Below are positions 43,003-52,319 of a stretch of 64,000 nucleotides of DNA, piece by piece. Position numbers and translations under genes: made by a program. The stretch comes from Methanobacterium sp. UBA176 (lineage in GTDB: Archaea > Methanobacteriota > Methanobacteria > Methanobacteriales > Methanobacteriaceae): the NCBI GenBank assembly GCA_002505765.1, contig DAVZ01000040.1, positions 7,780 through 71,779 on the forward strand, in the 5' to 3' direction. Numbering within the stretch: position 1 is the first letter of the stretch; the number at the start of each line of letters is the position of its first letter. Below the pieces are notes generated by a model. That model made no database searches and was not told the DNA's origin. It was given only the letters and a program-made list of their open reading frames with translations.

Positions 43003-43348
43003 TTAATTTACCTCCTTTTTCATCTGGTTTTTATACCATCCATCGGCATATTTCTAACTTTCAACTTTTGCCTATATAAAAGTTGTTGCCTGCAGGATTT
43101 TTAAACATAAAAACGTTGCATTTATACATTTAACCCTGGATTTCAATTAAATTGATAATCCCAGCTTTTAAAAAACTTAAAAATTCCAATTCCAAAAAAG
43201 TTTGTAAAACATTGCAGAATTAGTATAATAATATGTGATGGTCATTGTTTATAAAGTTATTATATGAATTAAAAAAAAAGAAAAAAAAATAATTTCTCAA
43301 GAGCGAAAAATTATTATGAAAATGAACAAAAATGAAAATTAAAAGCCT
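43003..43348. other. Intergenic region between L7Ae and hairpin island E
   Basis: No gene is seen. The left part is the promoter zone of the L7Ae operon. Around 43270-43290 the plus strand is nearly all A, so the minus strand carries long T runs that should end the histone transcript after the hairpins. Confidence 0.45.
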
Positions 43349-43449
43349 GCAGAAATTCATAGAATTTTAGAAAAACCAGAGTATTTTCTAACTTCCAAAA
43401 ACCTAAGGTTTTTGAGAATTTCTGCGGCACCGAAAATCAAAGATTTTCG
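43349..43449 (-). repeat. Hairpin island E, possible three-way RNA junction
   Basis: Outer arms GCAGAAATTC (43349-43358) and GAATTTCTGC (43416-43425) enclose two hairpins: TAGAAAA/TTTTCTA around 43368-43390, and arm CAAAAACC/taa (43396-43414). A separate hairpin, arm CGAAAATC/aaa (43431-43449), lies seven bases past the histone stop. T-rich sequence follows on the minus strand. This looks like a structured 3' untranslated region or terminator. Confidence 0.65.
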
Positions 43450-43455
43450 AGTGGT

Positions 43456-43659
43456 TTATAACCTTTTAACAGCCATTTCAATGTCTGATGCTTTTACGGT
43501 TTTCCTTCCAGCGTGTTTAGCGAGTTTAACAGCCTGTACAGCTATGTCTTCTCCCTGTTCTTCTAAAGCTTTTGCTAAAGCTTCTCTAGCGTCATCGCTT
43601 ACTCTTTCTGCACCAGCATTTTTTATTATTCTTCCAATTGGAGCAATTGGTAATTCCAT
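43456..43659 (-). CDS. Archaeal histone (HMf family), second copy
   Basis: The 67-residue histone reads MELPIAPIGRIIKNAGAERVS and ends KHAGRKTVKASDIEMAVKRL. It is close to, but distinct from, the copy at 22230 (for example EQGEDIAVQAVKLAK). GAGGTGATT precedes the ATG. A TATA box and three 30-bp-spaced repeats lie upstream. Confidence 0.97.
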   Translation of the reverse strand: MELPIAPIGRIIKNAGAERVSDDAREALAKALEEQGEDIAVQAVKLAKHAGRKTVKASDIEMAVKRL

Positions 43660-43712
43660 ATTTAATCACCTCATTTTTGTATATTTGTTATTATACTCTG
43701 TTGAGAAACTCC

Positions 43713-43723
43713 TATATATATTT
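43713..43723 (-). promoter_or_regulatory. TATA box of second histone gene
   Basis: The minus strand reads AAATATATATA here, about 55-65 nt before the ATG. It is the strongest AT box in the region and implies a leader near 30 nt. Confidence 0.45.
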
Positions 43724-43754
43724 ATCGTTTTTTTCACTGATTATTTGAAAAACT

Positions 43755-43827
43755 ATATGATTTTTAGTCACATGAAGACGATCCATATGATTTTTAGACA
43801 GCATGTTGTAAATCATATGATATTTCG
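43755..43827. repeat. Three 30-bp-spaced direct repeats upstream of histone
   Basis: ATATGATTTTTAG (43755), ATATGATTTTTAG (43785) and ATATGATATTT (43815) start exactly 30 bp apart. The unit continues with similar bases (tCAcATG and aCAgCATG). Located between thrC and the histone TATA box, they may be binding sites in phase with about three helical turns. Confidence 0.55.
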
Positions 43828-43896
43828 AGTGGCCAAAAAAAATGGAATATGTAGAAAAGTTAGATTTCCAAGAAAATAAATTAAAAATGAAATTAT

Positions 43897-45093
43897 TCAT
43901 CCCCTGGTTATTATACTGGAAAGCTCTTCAATATTAGCATTGACCTCTACAGGCTCAACACACGCATTGATTGCTGTATTAGGATCCTTTAATAAGTGTC
44001 CTGTAACAACACAGACTATCTGTTCGTTTTTATCAACTTCTCCATTTTCTAAAAGCTTGATTAGTCCTGCAATTGATGCAGCAGAGGCCGGTTCTACTCC
44101 AATTCCTTCAGTTCTGGCCAGTAATTTCTGGGCACTTAAAATTTCCTCATCAGTCACAGTCTCTGCAAATCCGTTGGATTCATTTATGGCCCTAATTGCT
44201 TTTATAGCGCTTACAGGAGCTCCAATCCTTATTGCTGTGGCGACGGTTTCAGGATTTTCGAATGGGATAATATCTTCCTTATTTTCCCTTATTGCCCTGA
44301 CAATTGGCGCTGCTCCTTCTGCCTGAATCCCGGTCATCATGGGCAGATCCTCTATAAATCCTGCTCGATGGAATTCTTTAACTCCTTTCCATATTGCAGA
44401 TATGTTACCTGCATTTCCAACCGGCAGAATAATTCTATCTGGAGATTTCCATCCAAGATCATCCACTATTTCAAATCCTATTGATTTTTGACCCTCCAGT
44501 CTGAAGGGATTAACAGAATTTAGAAGGTATAACTGACCTTCAAGAGCGAGGGCAGTTATTGTCTCCAGTGCTTCATCAAAATTACCCCTAACAGAAAATA
44601 CCTCTGCACCATGGAACATTGCCTGAGCAAGCTTTCCAAGAGCCACTTTTCCAGATGGAAGAAGCACTATACACCTTAATCCCGCTCTTGCAGCGTATGC
44701 GGCAAGTGAAGCTGATGTGTTTCCAGTTGATGCACATCCAACTGTATTCACACCAAGTTCAATGGCTTTTGTTATTCCAACACTCATTCCTCTATCTTTA
44801 AAGCTTCCAGTTGGGTTTGAACCTTCTACTTTCACGTAGAGCTCCACTCCGAGCTTTTCGCCAAGCTTATCGCACTTGCAGAAAGGGGTTCCTCCCTCTT
44901 CAAGGGTTACAATCTTTGCAGGGTCTACAGGCATGAATTCCTTATATTTCCACATGGTTGATTTCCTGCATTTAAAAATATCCCTGGAAACGTCTGGTTC
45001 ACATAGAACTTCAAGTATTGAACCACAGTTGTTACATGTATATATTATATCGTTTAAATCGTATTTTGCATCACAAACTATGCATTTAATCAT
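43897..45093 (-). CDS. thrC: Threonine synthase
   Basis: This 398-residue PLP enzyme makes threonine from O-phosphohomoserine. It has an N-terminal zinc ribbon (CIVCDAKY, CNNCGS), the PLP lysine motif NPTGSFKDRGMSVG, a STGNTSASLAAYAARAG phosphate loop and a C-terminal CVVTGHLLKDP. The start lies behind GGTGAG. It has its own TATA-like element near 45125-45133. Confidence 0.96.
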   Translation of the reverse strand: MIKCIVCDAKYDLNDIIYTCNNCGSILEVLCEPDVSRDIFKCRKSTMWKYKEFMPVDPAKIVTLEEGGTPFCKCDKLGEKLGVELYVKVEGSNPTGSFKDRGMSVGITKAIELGVNTVGCASTGNTSASLAAYAARAGLRCIVLLPSGKVALGKLAQAMFHGAEVFSVRGNFDEALETITALALEGQLYLLNSVNPFRLEGQKSIGFEIVDDLGWKSPDRIILPVGNAGNISAIWKGVKEFHRAGFIEDLPMMTGIQAEGAAPIVRAIRENKEDIIPFENPETVATAIRIGAPVSAIKAIRAINESNGFAETVTDEEILSAQKLLARTEGIGVEPASAASIAGLIKLLENGEVDKNEQIVCVVTGHLLKDPNTAINACVEPVEVNANIEELSSIITRG

Positions 45094-45140
45094 GGACTCA
45101 CCATTAAATTTAATAAAAAATTATTTTTATAGTCATATGT

Positions 45141-45174
45141 GGCATGATAGCTTGATGAAAGTTTATATCATGCC
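45141..45174 (-). terminator. Hairpin spanning SpoIIM stop
   Basis: Arms GGCATGATA (45141-45149) and TATCATGCC (45166-45174) pair across a 16-nt loop; the stop codon is in the structure. T-rich sequence follows on the minus strand (45112-45130), giving a likely terminator before the thrC promoter. Confidence 0.55.
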
Positions 45175-45822
45175 TTTAATGTAATTTCCCCATGCAAGGG
45201 TAAAATTAGCCTCAATGAATGCCCCTATAAGAATAAGAACAACTGCAATTACAAACAGGGTTAAAGATTCCTTTAAATCGTCTGTACTGGCAATTATTAT
45301 TTGCTCCAACTGCTTTTTGAAGGGCAAATATCCTTTTATATGTGTTAAATTACGTATGAAGTTGAATATAAAGCTTGCAAGCCTGAATCCTGCAGTTCCT
45401 GCAATTATGATCCCTGGTATCTCAAATATTCCGTGTGGTAATGTATAAATAATAAAATATCCTATGGGTATTTGCGAGGCTGCATATCCAATAAAAACCC
45501 CATTATAAACCAGCAGAATTGCAGTCGCCGTTCCAAGAAAGATTCCACCACCATAGACAAGAAATGCGATTTTAAAATTATTGGTAAAGATAGATAATGT
45601 TGTAAGTTCAATTTCGCCTCTTCTTACACTATCTTTAAATGATTCAAGCACTGGATTCATAAACTGGCTAATCATGCCCGACAGGAAATATGCTGCAAAC
45701 ATTGCTGATAGAAATAAAGCCGTCGAAAGTATTAAAAAAGTTTCATTACGCCTATAAAGACCTGTAAAAAATCCTTCGTGCTTTTCTTTACCCGAATACC
45801 TTTCAAAATCTCTTTCTAACAT
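45163..45822 (-). CDS. SpoIIM-like (DUF95) membrane protein
   Basis: The 219-residue protein has about five membrane helices (STALFLSAMFAAYFLSG, FLVYGGGIFLGTATAIL, GYFIIYTLPHGIFEIPGI, and a last pair). LPHGIFEIPG is the conserved DUF95/SpoIIM motif. Its role in archaea is unknown. It overlaps the trpS end by seven bases, so translation is coupled. Confidence 0.9.
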   Translation of the reverse strand: MLERDFERYSGKEKHEGFFTGLYRRNETFLILSTALFLSAMFAAYFLSGMISQFMNPVLESFKDSVRRGEIELTTLSIFTNNFKIAFLVYGGGIFLGTATAILLVYNGVFIGYAASQIPIGYFIIYTLPHGIFEIPGIIIAGTAGFRLASFIFNFIRNLTHIKGYLPFKKQLEQIIIASTDDLKESLTLFVIAVVLILIGAFIEANFTLAWGNYIKGMI

Positions 45823-46922
45823 TTAGGTTCCCTTTCTAAAATTTTTTGAGCAGTTTTCTTAGAATTTTCCCTTTTCTTGGAAAAATGGATCAAGAAATCT
45901 TTCATCATCTCTGCTACATTCTTTTTACACTCACCACACATAATATTACCGTTTTTACAGGACTCATATAATTCGGTGAGTTTCTTCCCGGATGGTTCCA
46001 GATGATAAAGAAGAAGTTCATAAACAGTGCACACCTCAGGAATTCCACCATATTTACGTTGCTCGTCAAGACTATCCTTACCACCAGTTTTAGCTGATTT
46101 AACTTTCTTTTCTGCAGTTTCAGGGGAGTCGCTTAAAAAGATGGCGCTGTTGGGTTTACTGCTGGACATTTTATCTCCAGTAAGCCCGGTGATAAACCTG
46201 TGGTAGGTAGATGATGGTGGAATGAACTTGAACTGGCTTTTAAATCTTTCTGCAATGTCCCTTGTGAGTCGTATATGGGGATCCTGATCTGGCCCTACAG
46301 GAACAACAGATGGTTTAGGCCCTCCACAGCCCTCAAGTTGAGGATGAAGAATGTCTGCAACCTGGATTAAAGGCACATAGAGATGAGCGATGTTTGTACT
46401 TCCATGAAATCCGTATATTGCCTTCATTTCATTGAAAGTGACTTTTTTTGCCAGTTTATATGCCAGATTCCCTACTGTTTTGTTTTCTGATTGGAGATAT
46501 GTGCTTGTGTTCTTATTTTCAAGATCCAGGCCCAGTGCAATATAATTAGTTATGTACTCAGATATAGCAAGTTCCTTTGAGGTTTCAAAGTCAATACTTC
46601 TTGCAGAATATGATTCCATATCTGCTATGGGAATATAGATGTCTGCACCTTTTTTCTGGTACCATATAAGCTGATCAACAATCATTTTATGGCCTATATG
46701 CATCTTTCCACTGGGCATCATGCCACTTACAACTGCAAAAGGGTTTTTCTCCCTTAATGCCTTTACTATTCTACCGTAATCCCTGTGGCCAAAAATAATG
46801 CCTCTGGTCATTAAATGATTGGGAGACTCTACTTCACCTATAAAATCTGCAAAAGGTTTAATTCCAAACTGTTCAATGAGTTTTTCATAATCTAAGGTTG
46901 TTGAACCCCACGGATCTATCAC
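45816..46922 (-). CDS. trpS: Tryptophan--tRNA ligase
   Basis: This 368-residue class I synthetase has the HIGH motif in SGMMPSGKMHIGHKM and KMSSS in GDKMSSSKPNSA, with GPDQDPHIRLTRDIA as in archaeal/eukaryal TrpRS. The start is GTG behind GGGTGATTA. It heads a two-gene unit with the SpoIIM-like gene. Confidence 0.96.
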   Translation of the reverse strand: MIDPWGSTTLDYEKLIEQFGIKPFADFIGEVESPNHLMTRGIIFGHRDYGRIVKALREKNPFAVVSGMMPSGKMHIGHKMIVDQLIWYQKKGADIYIPIADMESYSARSIDFETSKELAISEYITNYIALGLDLENKNTSTYLQSENKTVGNLAYKLAKKVTFNEMKAIYGFHGSTNIAHLYVPLIQVADILHPQLEGCGGPKPSVVPVGPDQDPHIRLTRDIAERFKSQFKFIPPSSTYHRFITGLTGDKMSSSKPNSAIFLSDSPETAEKKVKSAKTGGKDSLDEQRKYGGIPEVCTVYELLLYHLEPSGKKLTELYESCKNGNIMCGECKKNVAEMMKDFLIHFSKKRENSKKTAQKILEREPKC

Positions 46923-47125
46923 TTAATCACCCTTTAGTTAAGACTAAATTTATCATATAAACATTGCTTTTTTTATGTGTATTTCATAGTTGTTTTGTAA
47001 ACTGGAAATTTAATATTATTTATTTACCATAAATAAATCCTGAATACTAATGTATTAAACATATAAACCTATTTATTCTCCCATATAATCCTAAATGAAT
47101 ATAAAGTATTATTATCAAACATTAT

Positions 47126-47629
47126 TTAAGGCCTTGTCCATTCCACATCGTAGTATGTAATATCGTTTTCTTCATCCACAACTGCAAAAAGGAGCTTCTT
47201 ATTTACGCCGTGTGCTATCCTAACATAACTTGAAAAATCAGTTGCAGGAATGTCGTGATTTTCAGATACAACTTTTACAAGGTAATCAGAATGCCCGTCC
47301 CCCGGGGATTTTCCTCTTTCGTATAATCGGAAATCAGAACCGTATTTAAATCCTGTCTTTACGATATAGCCCCTGTTTCTGAGATCGCTGAAAACCAGGT
47401 ATTTTGTGAATAAATCTTCTCTGCGAACCATTTCAAACATTTCATCTATAGAAACTGCTTTCCCCTTATTTTGTATCTTCAATTTACCCTTCTCAGCAAG
47501 ATAAAGCGCTTCAATAAGTGTTATTTGCAATCCTTCCTCTGTAAGATTCCCATAATGGCTTTTTTCATGAAGCTTTATCCCTTTTTTATCTTTAATTATG
47601 ACTAAATTTCCTGATAACTCTGAATTCAT
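47126..47629 (-). CDS. endA: tRNA-splicing endonuclease
   Basis: This 167-residue protein has the catalytic triad region: Tyr and His in KTGFKYGSDFRLYERG...GHSDYLV and Lys in HGVNKKLLFAVVDEE. It is the short homotetramer form. It removes introns at bulge-helix-bulge sites in tRNA and rRNA precursors. Its start (ATG 47629) has no strong ribosome site. Confidence 0.95.
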   Translation of the reverse strand: MNSELSGNLVIIKDKKGIKLHEKSHYGNLTEEGLQITLIEALYLAEKGKLKIQNKGKAVSIDEMFEMVRREDLFTKYLVFSDLRNRGYIVKTGFKYGSDFRLYERGKSPGDGHSDYLVKVVSENHDIPATDFSSYVRIAHGVNKKLLFAVVDEENDITYYDVEWTRP

Positions 47630-47659
47630 TAAAGATCACAACATTCAAGACTTTGTAAG

Positions 47660-48247
47660 CTATTTTTCAATTATAGCATGCCTCTTTTTTAAATCTATCT
47701 CTTTTTTGCCCAGAACTGCCATAAATTCTGCTATAAGCCCATCAAGGAATAAATGAGTACTATCTTCAAAAAGAGTTCCCATTGGAGTTAAATCATCATA
47801 CAAACCCCTTAAAACGTTAGATGTATAATATTTCCATGGTTTTTTTGTTTTACTTTTCATATTCACCACCACATCTAAACTCCCTTTAAGAGTAGATTCT
47901 GAATTCCCGGTTATCCCTATAACCTTTGCATTAACTTCTTTTGCCGTTTCAGCAGCCAGAGTAACGGTTTTAGTTTCCCCAGATCCAGATATTGCAATTA
48001 AACAGTCTGATCCTTTAATCGCCGGGGTTGTAACATCACCAACCACGTATACTGTAAAGCCCAGGTGCATGAGTCTCATTGCAAACATTTTTCCAATAAG
48101 TTCAGACCTTCCAGTGCCTACAACAAAAACGGATTCTGAATTTACAATTATATCTATCATCTGAGAAACTATTTCTTCTTCTATTTTATCTATAACTTCC
48201 AGAGCGTGTTTAGTGATTCCTTTGGCTGTTTTTTTTATGTATTCCAT
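47660..48247 (-). CDS. hxlB: 6-phospho-3-hexuloisomerase
   Basis: The protein has a SIS sugar isomerase fold, with VFVVGTGRSELIGKMFAMRL, ISGSGETKTV and TPMGTLFEDSTHLFLDG, typical of PHI. It interconverts hexulose 6-phosphate and fructose 6-phosphate, supplying pentose phosphates in methanogens. ATG 48247 is preferred over GTG 48256 because AGTGA then serves as the ribosome site. Confidence 0.92.
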   Translation of the reverse strand: MEYIKKTAKGITKHALEVIDKIEEEIVSQMIDIIVNSESVFVVGTGRSELIGKMFAMRLMHLGFTVYVVGDVTTPAIKGSDCLIAISGSGETKTVTLAAETAKEVNAKVIGITGNSESTLKGSLDVVVNMKSKTKKPWKYYTSNVLRGLYDDLTPMGTLFEDSTHLFLDGLIAEFMAVLGKKEIDLKKRHAIIEK

Positions 48248-48339
48248 ATTATTCACTGTTATAAATTAATTTAATGGATTATTGATTTATTTATTAAAAC
48301 ATTTAAAAATAATGACTGGTTATTGAAAAATTTCTCTAT

Positions 48340-49011
48340 TTAAAGTCCAGTTATCCTGATTCCTGCTAATTTTACCCTGTTTTTAATGTTGAGATTAATG
48401 AGTAATGGAGTAATTTTTTCAACGATTCTGGCATTTTCAAGGGGACCGCAATCTATGGCTTTGACGCCTGGAATCTTTTCTGCAAGGACCATAACTTCAT
48501 TTTTAGCCTCTAAGTCATCTCCAGATATAAGGCAGTCACATTGTACATCTTCATTAACATTAAGGAGGCTTGCAGCGCTTATATTATTAAAAGATGAAAT
48601 AACTTTTACATTTTTATCCTTTAAAAATTCAGCAGACCGTTCTGCAGCAGATCCCTGCCATACTTCTATGTACCTTGTGGGTCTTCCACCAATGCAACCA
48701 TCTAAAGGAACTGTGGCGTCAATTAATATCTTATTTTCTAAATGATTCTTTACACTTCTTAAAGTTACCATCTGGGCCTGAAGAGGCACAGTTAATATTG
48801 CAATGTCACCTTCTGCAGCAGCCTCATCATTGGTCATTCCAGATATGTTACTTGCTTCTTCATCCTCTAACATGTTTTTTATGATATCCACCGTATTTTC
48901 AGCTTTTTTAATATCTCTCGAGCCGATTATAACATTTTCACCAGCTTTTACAAATCTAAATGCCAGTCCTATGCCTTGATCTCCAGTTCCACCAATTACT
49001 GCAATTTTCAT
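48340..49011 (-). CDS. npdG: F420-dependent NADP reductase
   Basis: The 223-residue enzyme starts MKIAVIGGTGDQGIGLAFRF, a glycine-rich NADP fold with GSRDIKKAE as the phosphate-selecting loop. It moves hydride between F420H2 and NADP. ATG 49011 follows GGGGATA; the frame is open eight codons further. Its length and motifs agree with methanogen enzymes. Confidence 0.94.
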   Translation of the reverse strand: MKIAVIGGTGDQGIGLAFRFVKAGENVIIGSRDIKKAENTVDIIKNMLEDEEASNISGMTNDEAAAEGDIAILTVPLQAQMVTLRSVKNHLENKILIDATVPLDGCIGGRPTRYIEVWQGSAAERSAEFLKDKNVKVISSFNNISAASLLNVNEDVQCDCLISGDDLEAKNEVMVLAEKIPGVKAIDCGPLENARIVEKITPLLINLNIKNRVKLAGIRITGL

Positions 49012-49255
49012 AAAAATATCCCCGTTAAATATCATATAGACTTAAAATAATCCCTCTTTAAAAATAATTTTTTTTCCATAAATAAAAATATTCCTATTAT
49101 TCTATAAAACCATATAACACTGGTTAATTTTTAAATGAAATACCATCAAAAATAGCCTTTTATCTTAATTAAATTGTTTAATATTCTATATTCGCCAAAA
49201 TAACCTGAATTAACCTTTAATTCATTGGTAGATATTATACAAAAATTAGATTAAC

Positions 49256-50008
49256 TTAATATTTTAAATTATTTATATAATCGATGCTTTTAGGAATTTC
49301 ATCCTGTTGTTTGACCTCAATCACGCAAATTCCATTGAATTTAATCTTATTTAAGCCATTAAAAAGCATTTGGAAGTCAATATTCTTGCTTCCAATTGCA
49401 TCATGGTTATCAAATGTACCGTCGTTATCGCTGAGGTGAATATGCTCTAAATTATCATATTTAAGCATATCTTCAATAGATGCGCCCATATTATAAGCAT
49501 GACCAGTATCAAGGGTCATATAGGCATTAATTTCCTTTGTAAGTTTATGCAGTTCTTTTAAATCTTTACAGAGCATTCCCTCAATATCAGGCATATTTTC
49601 TACGCACATTCTTAATCCAAGATCTTCAGCATATAAAGAGCACTCTTTAAGGGAATTTAAGCTATTAACCATGATTTTATCCTTATATTTACGTGCTAAA
49701 AAAGCCATATGTCCCGGATGCACAACTACAACATGAGCGTCTATTTTAACAGCCAGATCCATTGAATTTTTTATTTCTTCTACTGAAGCTTTCCTTATTG
49801 AATCATTGGAGGACGCTAAATTAATATCTGAAAGGGGTGCGTGTACGCTTGTTTTAAAGTTATAGGAATTAACAAGTTCATGATCTATAGAATCATAAGG
49901 ATATTCCTTTATCAATTCAATATATTCTACATCCATATCTTTTAAATAAATCAGTATATCTTCAAGCGACATTGGAAACAATGCCAGTGTAGAGACTCCT
50001 ATTTTCAC
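49256..50008 (-). CDS. Xylose isomerase-like TIM-barrel protein
   Basis: The 250-residue protein belongs to the AP endonuclease 2/sugar isomerase superfamily: TSVHAPLSDINLAS, VVVHPGHMA, LCVENMPDIEGM-type MCVENMPDIEGM, TLDTGHAYNMG, HIHLSDNDG and CVIEVKQQDE. These supply metal ligands (His, Glu, Asp). The substrate cannot be told from sequence. It is alone between longer intergenic regions. Confidence 0.88.
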   Translation of the reverse strand: MKIGVSTLALFPMSLEDILIYLKDMDVEYIELIKEYPYDSIDHELVNSYNFKTSVHAPLSDINLASSNDSIRKASVEEIKNSMDLAVKIDAHVVVVHPGHMAFLARKYKDKIMVNSLNSLKECSLYAEDLGLRMCVENMPDIEGMLCKDLKELHKLTKEINAYMTLDTGHAYNMGASIEDMLKYDNLEHIHLSDNDGTFDNHDAIGSKNIDFQMLFNGLNKIKFNGICVIEVKQQDEIPKSIDYINNLKY

Positions 50009-50055
50009 TAAATCACCATATAATTTATCAAAAAGAAATCATACCCTTTATGCAG

Positions 50056-51879
50056 CTATTCATTTCTAATTCTGGCCTCAATTGGAATATTTCGTTTTAG
50101 TGCATCTAAAATAATGGTTGCCAGTTCAATGTCCTTTTTTATCTTTATAGTTCCTTTTTTACCCACTGTTGCTGTAAATAAATATTCATCATCCACCACA
50201 ATATCGAAGGAAGTGCCTACAGCTTTCCTGGTGAAGTTTAAAACCACGTAGTTTCCAGCAATTTCAACATCGATCTGGGATTTATCTTCAATTTCTCTGG
50301 CTTTAAATGGCTCAACACCTATACTTATACCAATCCTGTTTTCAACTTCTTCAATCGTTTTTCCTTTTTTACCAATGAGTCTGGGAATATATTCTTCGTC
50401 CATCCAGACCGTTGCCCGGTTATCTGATTTCATATCAACTTTAATACGGGCTCCCGGAACCGTTCTTTTAATTTCTTTGATTATTTCCCGTTCTGCAATC
50501 TTTTGAACGGGTGTTTTCCCATAGGAAGTTGCACCCACTTCCATTACAATGGTCTGCTCACCATAGGTATATATTTCATGTACAAGGTCTCCTGTTTCAA
50601 AATCCCTGATTTCAATAACTGGCCTTGATAAATCAGCTTCAATCATACCAGTCGGGACTTTTACAGTGAGAGAAACATCGTAAACTGATGCTACGTTTCC
50701 ATCGTTTATGAAAATAGTTGTATCTACAATTGACGGGATTATTCCAAGTTCTACGCGTCCAATAACTCTTTGAATAGCATCTATAGGTCTTGTAGCATGT
50801 ACAACCCCAATCATGCCTACTCCTGCAAGTCTCATGTCTGCAAAAATTCTAAAATCTCTTGTTTTCCTTAATTCATCATATATTGTATAGTCTGGGCGAA
50901 CTAAAAGCAAAATATCCGCAGTTTTTTCCATACTACGTTCTAAGGGTGCATATTGAGTAATTTCGTTTCCAACCTGGAGGTCTCTGGGCGATTCCATAGT
51001 TTTAACCACAGAGTTTAATTTAATGCTATAAAATTCGGCGATTGCCTGGGCAAATGTGGTTTTACCTGCACCTGGAGGTCCTGAAATTAATATTCCTTTA
51101 GCTTTTTCTCTCAATCTTTCTATAAGTTGTTCTGGAAGTCTATAATCCTTTAAAGATACCTTTGCAACCGGCCTAACAACAGTAATTTCAAATCCATCTG
51201 AAAATGGAGGTCTTGCAATGGATATTCTATACTCTCTAAACTGAACTACAGTGGCTCCTTCCCTTTCAATTTCGATAAAACTTTTAAAATCACTTTTGGC
51301 CCTTTCCACAATTTCCTTTGCCATTCTTTCAATTTCAGCAAATTTAACTGGTTTAGAACCAATTTTAACAAGTTTAATATTACCTGGTGTTCCCTTTTTG
51401 GCCATTGGAACTACATCTTCCTTTAAATGAAGAGACATTGTGTTCTTATCGAAATATCTGGTTATCTCCAGTTCTTTATATTCCACCATCTCCTGCTGAT
51501 AAAATATTACTTCCAGTCCCTGCGCCTCTGCAACCTCTTTCTGAACTTTATCACTGGTGATTAAAGTTGCATCACTATCCTGAGCAGTGTCTCTTATCAT
51601 TGCGTCTATTTCTCCACCCCTTGCAAGCGATATCTGTTCCAAAGTTGGTCTTTTTCCAACGTAGTTTAATGTAATGGTTCCATCGGTATACAACTGCTGT
51701 AGATTTTTTAATTCTTCTAAACCATTAAAACCTGTTTCTCTTCCTCGATTAGCCTGATTTTCAAGTTCGGATACAACTGCAACTGGAATTATTACTTCTG
51801 ATCCTCTAAATTCATCTTTTTGAACAATTTTAGTGATCCTTCCATCTACAATTACGCTCGTATCTGGAACAATTCTCAT
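50056..51879 (-). CDS. PIN-domain ATPase (PINA-like)
   Basis: This 607-residue protein joins an N-terminal PIN nuclease (VPDTSVIVDGRI; later DATLITSDKV), a PilT/VirB11-like ATPase (ISGPPGAGKTTFAQAIA; GVVHATRPIDAIQRV) and a KH domain near 495-530 (IPRLIGKKGKTIEEVE). Archaeal PINA proteins are hexameric ATPases that unwind and process branched nucleic acids. It is upstream of no obvious partner; hisI precedes it by 32 nt. Confidence 0.93.
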   Translation of the reverse strand: MRIVPDTSVIVDGRITKIVQKDEFRGSEVIIPVAVVSELENQANRGRETGFNGLEELKNLQQLYTDGTITLNYVGKRPTLEQISLARGGEIDAMIRDTAQDSDATLITSDKVQKEVAEAQGLEVIFYQQEMVEYKELEITRYFDKNTMSLHLKEDVVPMAKKGTPGNIKLVKIGSKPVKFAEIERMAKEIVERAKSDFKSFIEIEREGATVVQFREYRISIARPPFSDGFEITVVRPVAKVSLKDYRLPEQLIERLREKAKGILISGPPGAGKTTFAQAIAEFYSIKLNSVVKTMESPRDLQVGNEITQYAPLERSMEKTADILLLVRPDYTIYDELRKTRDFRIFADMRLAGVGMIGVVHATRPIDAIQRVIGRVELGIIPSIVDTTIFINDGNVASVYDVSLTVKVPTGMIEADLSRPVIEIRDFETGDLVHEIYTYGEQTIVMEVGATSYGKTPVQKIAEREIIKEIKRTVPGARIKVDMKSDNRATVWMDEEYIPRLIGKKGKTIEEVENRIGISIGVEPFKAREIEDKSQIDVEIAGNYVVLNFTRKAVGTSFDIVVDDEYLFTATVGKKGTIKIKKDIELATIILDALKRNIPIEARIRNE

Positions 51880-51911
51880 TATCTTTCTCTCCTTATGTTT
51901 TAAAAAATTTA

Positions 51912-52310
51912 TTAATCCTTATTATAAACCTCATCTGGTTCGAAAACTTTATTTCCTATAATTTCCAATTTATTACCTTTTAATTCCCTGAAAAAGCATG
52001 ATTCATAACCTTCATGGCATGCTCCACCTGTCTGTGTGATTTTAATAAGAACAGCGTCTTCATCACAGTCCACAAGTATTTCTTTTACCTCCTGGAAATT
52101 CCCTGAGCTTTCACCCTTAAGCCAGATCTTCTGACGCGAAGTGCTCCAGTAATGCGCTTTCCTGGTATCAATCGTTCTTTGAAGAGCTTCACGGTTCATA
52201 AATGCAACCATAAGCACTTCTAAAGTTTTATAATCCTGAGCTACTGCTATAACCAGTTCCTGATTCCCCACTTTGTGTCTGAAGTTCAAACCACTCTCTT
52301 CCAAGTCCAT
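51912..52310 (-). CDS. hisI: Phosphoribosyl-AMP cyclohydrolase
   Basis: The 132-residue enzyme of histidine synthesis has AHYWSTSRQKIWLKGESSGN, and metal ligands in VDCDEDAVLIKI and GGACHEGYESCFF. It is a stand-alone cyclohydrolase without a fused pyrophosphohydrolase. It is 9 nt after hisS. Confidence 0.96.
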   Translation of the reverse strand: MDLEESGLNFRHKVGNQELVIAVAQDYKTLEVLMVAFMNREALQRTIDTRKAHYWSTSRQKIWLKGESSGNFQEVKEILVDCDEDAVLIKITQTGGACHEGYESCFFRELKGNKLEIIGNKVFEPDEVYNKD

Positions 52311-52319
52311 GGTATCATC

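Noticed and set aside
43412..43879. 155-codon plus-strand frame opposite the second histone
   Set aside because: It is the reverse of the histone gene and its promoter; the histone on the minus strand explains the sequence.
46923..47125. Possible tRNA or small RNA between trpS and endA
   Set aside because: No CCA end, cloverleaf stems or box C/D motifs were found; it is AT-rich promoter-like DNA.
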